The position numbers and the translations under genes are program-made. A stretch of DNA of 64,000 nucleotides from Actinernus sp. WN-2022 (taxonomy: Eukaryota > Cnidaria > Anthozoa > Actiniaria > Actinernidae), in contig JAOWCC010000577.1 of NCBI GenBank assembly GCA_030867875.1, forward strand, positions 93,353,740 through 93,417,739, written 5' to 3'. The notes beneath the pieces were generated by a model. The model saw only the letters and a program-made list of their open reading frames with translations, ran no database searches and was not told the DNA's origin. Shown piece by piece: positions 56,286 through 64,000 of the stretch (position 1 is its first letter; each line of letters starts with the position of its first letter).

Positions 56286-57877
56286 GTATATGCCAAAAAA
56301 GCTCACTCACCATCTGCGGGTTGCCCTACTGGTGATTCTGTTACAATCTTTCTTTTCGTGTCATCAGCTCGCAGATCAGCACATTGCACAAGATTCTCTC
56401 TTTGCATATTTACTAGTCTTCTTGCAAAAAAATGCAAACAGAATCATATACTCTGCTAGAACTTGGTGCTTGTTGTGCCATTCGCTTGCACCCTCGGTAC
56501 AGTCGTTAGACTTGCTATTAGGCTCTCTAAAGCTTTGTCCATTGTGAAAAGGCGGCTTCGGCATTTTCTACGGATAGAATACTGGAGGGACTTCATCATC
56601 CTTTGTATTCGCGGCAGTGATAACAATGGGTCTGTAATTTCGTATTTTAGCGGCTCTAAAAAAGGTTTTCCAAGAATCCAAATCTTGTGGAGAGGTAAGG
56701 TTTTATTTATGATAAACAGACTTGTGGTGAATTATACCGGCTCCAAGTGACTTACTATGCTTATCTATCTCTTCGATTTTGTTTTCTCCATAGTATGCTA
56801 TAGTATAAAACAACACTGAATCAACAATGAAGAAAAGCATACGCTCTTATGTATCATGTCCCATCGAAGCAACTCTACAAGTGCTGCATGCATATGTTTC
56901 AGTTCAATTTGCCACAAAATCAGTCAAAATCAGTATATTACTCCCGTGCGGTAGTTTATAAACATTTTCTTAATCTATTTATGTCATTATGATCGTTCAA
57001 TCACTGCAAAATATCAGATTTGTACACAAAGATCGAAAAATACTAACCTTTTACGGAAGCCACCATCTTGAATACCCATGAGGCATTGCGAACCCCAGGA
57101 TTCCTTTTTTGGACCTAATATTCACATGGTATGCACAGAAACAGACTAAAATGCATATCTACAACACATCTAAATTTGTCTAATACTTCTTTTTGTCGTT
57201 TAAGCCACAAATTTCATGAGAATTTCATGAAAAATCTAATAAGATGATATTTTTGTAACTGACTGATGATGCAATAATGGTCACGTGGCCCTTCATTTTG
57301 ACAATTCAGCCAATTTTCACAGCAAATCTAATCTAGATAGTTCTTGCAAACATTATAACTCAATTTTAAACAAAGTTCACTTATTAAGGCCATGAAATCA
57401 GCATACTATTGGGACAGCCTCGTTTCCATGCTGACGCAAAAGGCTACTTTATTAATTATTGAATATATCCTTACAGCTGCCAAATTGAAAAAGCTATCAC
57501 ATCAATTTGTACATACTTCAAAGTGATAAACAACATGATGTTAATAGAAATTTGCCCCTCGATTTGGTACTGAGAAAGTGGCTCGGCTCATGGACTACAT
57601 CGATGTCGTCGTCCGTATACGCTACAAACATGGAATTACAAGTAAAGGCAGTAGACAGTTCCTGAGTCTTCTTTTCTCTAGGGTTTCTTCACCCCCACCC
57701 CTCCCCCCAATTTATTATTTTATTTTTACAAAAAGCCACAAAAATGGGTCGGTCGGACGATGAGAAACGGAAAAAAATATGGATGGCCTTAAGCTGTTAT
57801 AAAGCCCAGAATTTAAGTGTTAGCTGTTATGTAAAAAATAGCAGTTAACTTGTTGTAAAACATTTCGGACATTAATA
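56286..57877. other. No recognisable gene
   Basis: Two overlapping frames at 56290-56750 are unfamiliar. 57690-57780 has a C-rich stretch and a GGGTCGGTCGGACG motif also seen near 44900. I see nothing else. Confidence 0.3.
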
Positions 57878-57990
57878 GACCCTTTCAGCTTGCCTGCTTG
57901 TTGCCCCATTTCAGACCACGTGATAGTTCTCCAGAGGTTTCAGTGCCTTGTTTTCCAATAATGATAGAAATTGGCACATTTCCTCTTGGG
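57878..57990. mobile_element. Half copy of the 47-bp-arm element (see 29228)
   Basis: GACCCTTTCAGCTTGCCTGC continues through the left arm and most of the spacer of the 29228-29420 element, then diverges after TTTCCTCTTGGG. The right arm is missing. Confidence 0.75.
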
Positions 57991-58334
57991 AGAGTTTTCA
58001 TTCTCGCGGTGCCTCCTGGGTAATCAGACTGTCGGCTCATGGCGCGCACGTTGGGGAGATCTGGGACGAGAAAACAGATTGTAAACATGGGACTAGTGCA
58101 GTGATAAAAGTGTTAGTCAGCTTCTGACAGAAATGGAAATGACTGCTTTCGAAAGACTCAGAAGCAGAGTCCCGTTTGATGCTTCCATCCAAAACAATAT
58201 CTCAGATTTTTAGGAACATGTAATCGACTTTTTTAGGTCTAACGGAGCTCAGAAGTTGGGAATGGTTCAATTTGACTTAAAGCTCAATGGTGCCGCACGA
58301 CGGACGGAAAAATCGAAAATTACCACATGGCAAT

Positions 58335-58541
58335 GCGGCGGGTGTAAAGTACAGGTCACAGGTCAGGTCACAGGTCAGGTTGTTAATTCTAAGACAAATT
58401 CTAACCCTAACCACAAACCTAACCCTAACCATCGGACGAGTTCACAGGTAAACGACGGGTTCTCACTCACCTAGAGCTAGGGTTCACAGGTGAACAAGAA
58501 GTGACCTGACCTGTAACCTGACCTGTACTTTACACCCGCCG
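58335..58541. mobile_element. MULE-type MITE, 9-bp target duplication (copy 2)
   Basis: TIR GCGGCGGGTGTAAAGTACAG at both ends. CATGGCAAT flanks it exactly at 58326-58334 and 58542-58550. 207 bp. The interior contains AACCCTAACC telomere-like runs. Inverted in orientation relative to copy 1 at 23428. Confidence 0.75.
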
Positions 58542-58859
58542 CATGGCAATAGCTGATGTGACTGACACCGTAGTCGTAGAACTAGAAGAAGAAAAGGGTC
58601 AGGACGATGAGTATGATACTGACAGTGACTCAGACTTGACAGAGATGAACTGCCCCCCCCCTCCCCACTCCTGTTTGTGACGTATTATGTATGTGCCGCG
58701 GGGGTGGGTCAGGGTTTCGAGCTCAGTTTGCCTGCCAAGTGATATACGGGAGGAAAAGTCTCTAATATCTTTCAAGAATAAAATTCACTGCTACGATTTC
58801 ACAAATACTCCATTGTTATTAATTTAGATCACACGGAGCTCATGTAAAACAGGAATTAG

Positions 58860-59100
58860 TATAATAGGGATTATAGAGTTGTAGAGTATAATTATAATTA
58901 TTTTATATAGTAGTATTTTTAGAATACCAATATTAGTAGTTTTTTAGTAGTAGTATTGTAGCCATACCAATATTATTATATAGTTTCATAATGTTAGAGT
59001 TTATATCACTATAATTAACATAATTATTAATATATATTTGTCTGTTTATTAACCTTTACCTGATGAGCCACACCGTGTCTAAATAAAGATTGATTGATTG
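58860..59100 (+). mobile_element. LINE 3' end fragment
   Basis: TAAATAAAGATTGATTGATTG tail preceded by an AT-rich 3' UTR, matching the tail style of the LINE at 49355. No coding part remains. Confidence 0.5.
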
Positions 59101-62100
59101 AGGTAGGGTCAGGGTTTTGACCTGATTTGGGCAGATCAGGGTTTAATTTGGGTGCAGTCAGGGTCGGGGTTCAGTATTCTGTAAGGGATGGTTCTGACCA
59201 CTAAGAATAAATACCCCAAATCCATGCGTTTTATAATGGTAGCCGAATTAAGTGCCCTAACTGCTTTTCTGACGAGTGTCTCTACAAACAAGAGCCGGAA
59301 TCACGGGATCTATCGTCAATTGTATTGTGTCTATCGTGCATGTCACGTGCTTGTTTTTAATAAATTCTGCCATTGCATCTTGACATTTTTAAGGGTATAA
59401 ATAACTTTTTCTGTTAGGGCAAAATTTTAACTGTTAGCTGTGATATGTCCTAAAATTTAAATGTTTACTGTTATGCATGTAAATATATATACATTATTAT
59501 GTAGACCTTTCAATCAAGTGGTGGATTTAGCTGTCGTATATATTAGGGCAGCAAAGAGGCTGTTTAAAGTTTACAACAAAGTTTCCTGTTCTAAATACAC
59601 AAATTATATAGAGAAGGTCACTTTTAAGCCTTCTTTTATGATGCTAATCTATAGCCTTCTGGTTTAAAAGAGACCGTGTCATTGGAAACTGAAGGAAGTA
59701 AACACAAATCGCTGTGACACTGACCGGCAATCCTAAAAATCCCCTGGGTTTCCAAGATGAAGAACAGAAATTCACGGAATTGTCAACATTTACTGATTAG
59801 TTAAAAGTCAAATAAAAGTCGGTAAATGTTTAATGTGGACAATACTTTGTGCGGCCAGTTTTTTTGTTACATCTTTCATTGATTTGCAATGCTTTATTTA
59901 TTATCAATAATTAAATCACCCTGATCAATCGTCGGTTCAATATTATCCCCCGTTTGCTACAGTAACTGTATATAGTTTTGGAGTTTGAAGTTGGCCCACG
60001 AAGAGGATCCCGGCAAACTCATTCAGTGTGAAAATCAAAATGCTAAAGTAAGTCCTTACTCTATCAAATTGATATCCTTTTCGGCCAATTATCACTTTAT
60101 TTCATCAGGAATTGAAACAAAACAAAATTCGAGTATCGTTAAACTTCCAGGCCTAGCCTGGCGAATAACGCTTTTTAAAAGACAAACTAGCCCTTTCTGG
60201 GTGACTCCCTACACTTCGCGGAATAGTAGATATGTGCGGAATCAGGTGTTTTAAAACCGATCGACTCGGTTTGCAACAAATGAATGGCTCATTTATAAAA
60301 CCTAAATTCAGTGGCTTTCCATCACGCCGACCTTTTCAAAAATCGGCAAGCCCTGAGATTTACCCCAAAAATTAAACCGTACCCGTTACGTGAATCCAGA
60401 ATAGTTCGAAAATATTACTTTTTTAAATTTGTGAAACATGGATGGGCACTGAGCAAATACTGGTTTTGTTTTCTGTGAAAATTGAGATTAATTTATGCTG
60501 AAAATTATATTTTCACTAAAATCTGTAATTTCAGTAATAATATGTTGTTAAACATTCAAAATGATACACGGTTGAGATTTTCATATCTGAAGCCTTACTG
60601 CACCTGCTGCCAACTTTAGCTTTCGACTTTGGCGTTGCTCTTGATAATCTGACTTTCAATAGTGCGAAAGGCCAAATCTATACTATTTTTTTATTTATTT
60701 AATAGCTTTACAGGCAGCGACAAAGACTCGAACTCCAAACAAGCTAAGCCTGTTACTTACAACACATTAAGAATATGTATATGTAGATTTATTGCCGTAT
60801 ATATATGTTTATGTAGATTTATTGTAAGTAATAAGGCAAGGCAGATCTCTCAGTTGCGTATGTATGAGGCAAATAACATGCAAGATTGCTGAGGGGTGGG
60901 TCAGGCTGAACTTGGGAGATTTGCTAATCGCATACCGGATAGGTTTTGTGACCTGACAAGATCTGACAACCGGATAGGCCTCGATTTTTGTGCGGGAGCG
61001 ACGGTGTATTACGTATATTTTGTAGCTTGTGCCACTATACTATAGCAGATATTTTTTTATCTGACATTGATAGTTTTGGAGAAAAAAAATATCAAAAATA
61101 TACGGAAGGGATTAGATAATTTCTTACTTTTGTTTCGAGGGAGTGTCGCTTTTCGGTAGTTTACACATATTCCTGCTGCGACATGCATTTAACCTCTTTC
61201 CTCTCACGTTCGCGTTCTAAACAACGAAGTACTTACTTATTAGCTTATTATCCAGTGCTAGCGATTAGATTATTTTTGAATATTTTTTGTTTGAACTATT
61301 TTTGTCTTTAACTATAAATAAAAATAATAATAATATTCTTAGGTGTTAGAAAATTTGTATACACATCTAAACGTGTTCAAGTCTCAAGTTACTAACATCG
61401 TTCTAAGTGCGCTCATGTCGTATCTAACTGAGCACTAGTGTGATTCAGTGAAACTTTCGTGAATGGTCATATATGGTAAGTGGTTGTGAGAACTACCGGT
61501 GTTATTTCTTGAAAGGCCTTGCGAATTGCGAATTGGGCAATCGTCGAGGTGGTCCACCTTTCCTCCTGACTGATTAATAGCTTTTTTAGGTAATAACTTA
61601 CTTCAGTGATGTACTAACGTCACAGACTTCAAGGTTTCCGACATTAATTTCGCTCAGCGATCAAAACTATAATCGTTAGCTATTTAGGCCGGCGGAAGCG
61701 TTTCACTTTAGTATGCCCCAACTTTCAACAACACTGATTTTTTAGCACTTTTTCAGTTTAACAATAGAATAAATAAAAGCTGCTGACTATATTCGAATAT
61801 TTTTACTTCTTGATTAAGAATCCTCTCCGCCGTTCTGATAGTTATGTGAATTCAACAAGATACAACTATAGGCTTTAAAAGTAATGTTTTCAGTTATTAC
61901 TGAAACTGAGAGGCGCCGCACCATGTGGCAGAGCTGGTGCCTCGCAAATATTACAGCATTAACGCATCACATTACATTTAACGGTCGTGCGTTGAATCCA
62001 ACAAGTCTGAATTATAATGAATATATCTGGCGAAACCCTAAACCTAACAAAAAGTCATAAACCCGGCCAACCCTAAACCCAATCCTATTCAATAACCCTT

Positions 62101-62290
62101 AGGGCTAAATTTTAAAAGGAAATGAAGCATTTATGAAAAAGAAAATCACTTCAACCGAGGTCGATCAGATCACCCACTCAGTATTAAAGCCCGCCTCACA
62201 TAAGAGCTATTTGCCAACGGGCACGAGAGGTCGCTTGTTAAGCTGTTAGCTCAAGCGCCGTTTCACCACACGGTGAATTTCACTATTAAG
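59101..62290. other. AT-rich, no recognisable gene
   Basis: Frames of up to 89 codons only. A possible donor (AAA|GTAAGT near 60049) follows a short Cys-containing frame but is not convincing. I see no repeats of note. Confidence 0.3.
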
Positions 62291-62534
62291 AGGGTCTGAA
62301 TGGGGGGGTCTACATGTCAGTTGTCAGTTAAAATTTTGGCCATTTGTCAGTTGTCAGTTAGCCCTAGTTAATCATTACTAGAGCAAATTTACAATGTCTG
62401 ACCCACAAAAACCAAATTTGTCAGTTGTCAGTTATTTTTCGGTTGTCAGTTGTCAGTAAAAAAATTGTCATTTGTCAGTTGTCAGTTATTTTTAAGGCCG
62501 TTTGTCAGTAGTCAGTTAACCCCATTCAGACCCT
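62291..62534. mobile_element. MITE with exact 8-bp CTATTAAG target duplication
   Basis: TIR AGGGTCTGAATGGGG at the left and its complement at the right. CTATTAAG lies at 62283-62290 and 62535-62542. The interior is built from subterminal TTGTCAGTTGTCAGTTA repeats (at least six). 244 bp. The duplication length fits hAT-type mobilisation. Confidence 0.75.
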
Positions 62535-62993
62535 CTATTAAGCTTTCTCCCTAGCTTACTGAGAACGTCGCCGAGATTGAAATCACGTGAGAGCGTTGTG
62601 CGTTTTCATTGGTCAATATATATAGATTACGTCAAGCTAAGCTGTTAGCTTTCTTCAGCGCACGCGGTGAGTTGAGTTTCTCGCCTCAAGAGACAAACAA
62701 ATATCACGATAGATATTTTCCTCACGGTCTATGGGGGCGAAAAACTCACCGAAATTCGTTTATTTTTATTTATTCATAATGCTTTTACAATGCGAACTAT
62801 AATAATAAATTAAACAAATCGTTGTAGGGCCCACACAACAGAACTTGGCTCCAAATACATTGTGTCCCATCTAAGATATAATACTGTCTAATAATAGTGA
62901 AAAACAATGTACTATTTAACAATTATTCACCGAAGTGGAGGTGAATAGTGGTGGATATTTACCAAGCCGCTTAACACTGAGGTGAATTATTGT
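62535..62993. other. No recognisable gene
   Basis: Mixed AT-rich sequence. GCTAAGCTGTTAGC-type palindromic motifs occur near 62640 and again near 62240 and 63775. Confidence 0.3.
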
Positions 62994-63182
62994 TTTAGTA
63001 TATACCACACTCCAGGTGAATGGCCAGCATGAAATAGTTATTTTATTTTCTGTCAAATAGACAAAACCTCGCGCGAGATGATCGCTGCTTTGCTCGGAGG
63101 TGAATATGAAATCATATTCACTGTTTGAGTAGCCAATCAGAGCGCGCGAAAAGTGATATTCACTGGTGCGGTATATACTAAA
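62994..63182. mobile_element. Small inverted-repeat element, TIR TTTAGTATATACC
   Basis: TTTAGTATATACC near 62994 and its complement ending near 63182, with GTGAAT motifs just inside each end. Target duplication not resolved. Confidence 0.45.
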
Positions 63183-64000
63183 CATAAATATGTTGAAGGC
63201 ACGCCTAAAAATATACTATATACAGAGCGATGGTAATTGGAAGCAGCATGAAGGTTGCTTTAAAATGTCATGCGGGACGCAGCACTTTGGGCACACAGTT
63301 TCCCATGTGATACAGGTATCAGGACAAAAAGAGTTCTTTAGTGCAGTAGTATAACGGGTAAGAAGAACTGACTTAAAACTTGTAACAGAATTTAGGCTGC
63401 GACTACTAGGAAGAAGAGTGATTTGATAGTTTCGGCACATAGTCAAAGTACGAGTTCTGAAATAATTTAGTCTTACAGAGAAGATATCTAAGTTACAATT
63501 GTGACTAGGGTTGGCCGAGCAATCGGTTTTAGTTGCACATAATCGTGAATATGAAAATCATAAAAAGCTTATAAAGAAAAGTGAGCCGTGTCCTTAATTT
63601 TATGCCAGTAAAATGATAAAGGGAGAAGATCCAGTTTAACTAGGTGATTACGGTAGTTAAGGTCAATACTAGGGAATATAAACCGGGTAAGGCACGACGT
63701 TGAAGACCCTCCACAACTTTCAATTCGCCGCACACGAGAACTATCAGCTTAGCAAACGACCTCTCTTGCCCGTTGGCTAAGCTGATAGCTCTCGTGCTCT
63801 ATTTGACTGATGTGACCACGCTCGAGATAATTAATATACACTAAAGTTCTGAGAGTCTTCTGAGATTGCTTATATTGCTTATAATCATGTTGATGAGTTC
63901 AACCCAAAACATTAATTTGTTTTAAATGTGATGAGTTCAAGCCATTAATGTTTGCAAGTCGGTACGTGATTCGGTTTGACGTAATACGGTTAATTCTCCT
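63183..64000. other. No recognisable gene apart from the hairpin at 63731
   Basis: Short frames only, with no familiar motif. Confidence 0.3.
63731..63803. repeat. Hairpin with 21-bp arms
   Basis: CACGAGAACTATCAGCTTAGC and GCTAAGCTGATAGCTCTCGTG, with a loop of about 22 bp and one mismatch. Confidence 0.75.

Noticed and set aside
58551..58680. Acidic frame (MAIADVTDTVVVELEEEKG) beside the 58335 MITE
   Set aside because: Looks protein-like, but it is short, ends in a C-tract and has no splice-supported partner. Not enough to call a gene.
59055..59090. CTGATGAG in the LINE tail, considered as a hammerhead
   Set aside because: No GAAA box and no stem II/III partner follow.
59985..60254. Frame with EEDPGKLIQCENQN and a GTAAGT, considered as a GTSF1-like CHHC zinc-finger exon
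   Set aside because: No ATG, no clear acceptor, and the second half of the zinc motif is absent. The resemblance is too short.
1..64000. CRISPR arrays, bacterial operons, ribosome binding sites, rRNA
   Set aside because: None seen. All evidence points to eukaryotic nuclear DNA.

Overview
This window is nuclear DNA from an animal, most likely an anthozoan cnidarian such as a stony coral. That is an inference from an intron-bearing host gene, eukaryotic tRNA-Pro genes, a dense mix of LINE, Penelope, DIRS and gypsy fragments with many short inverted-repeat elements, and protein families I associate with coral and Hydra genomes. There is no bacterial gene organisation. A 100-N assembly gap lies at 31684-31783. 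Non-canonical starts (GTG, TTG, CTG) were ignored as evidence for genes.

Layout. 1-14.4 kb holds relics only: a LINE reverse transcriptase (RT) piece, a DIRS-like RT piece, gypsy pol pieces, an internally deleted LINE, several MITE-like elements and one Crypton/ZMYM-like coding remnant. 14.9-21.7 kb is the most unusual part: a compact, intronless cassette of five or six genes in alternating orientation that looks like part of an integrated virus-like element (Polinton/adintovirus-like by architecture). It holds a small Cys-rich protein, a Gly-rich hydrophobic protein, a beta-rich penton-like protein, a 505-aa protein with a C-terminal membrane anchor, a coiled-coil/membrane protein gene and the N-terminus of a probable major capsid protein. 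The coiled-coil gene is broken by a LINE insertion with a 7-bp target duplication, by a stop and by a frameshift. The capsid fragment runs into a TGCATGCA-rich block. No integrase, polymerase, ATPase or protease is visible.

22.7-31.5 kb (minus strand) is the one well-supported host gene: eight exons with consensus splice sites encoding a BEN-domain protein of about 478 aa, with one apparent 1-nt frameshift in exon 3. Its introns carry at least six inverted-repeat elements. 31.9-34.6 kb holds two 5'-truncated LINEs, the second with a complete hammerhead-ribozyme-like fold in its 3' UTR.

35-43.5 kb is a series of non-autonomous DNA elements with readable target duplications, including a 2.2-kb foldback whose long arms each carry a tRNA-like Pol III head. 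Two tRNA-Pro genes face each other at 43.8 and 44.5 kb. 46.9-50.8 kb is a nest: a LINE inside a Penelope-like element inside a DNA element with terminal inverted repeats (TIRs), possibly within an intron of a WHEP-domain gene remnant. 53.4-55.7 kb is a decayed minus-strand copy of a multicopy family with PIN/FEN-like motifs. The rest, to 64 kb, is mostly AT-rich DNA with more MITE-like repeats and no recognisable gene.
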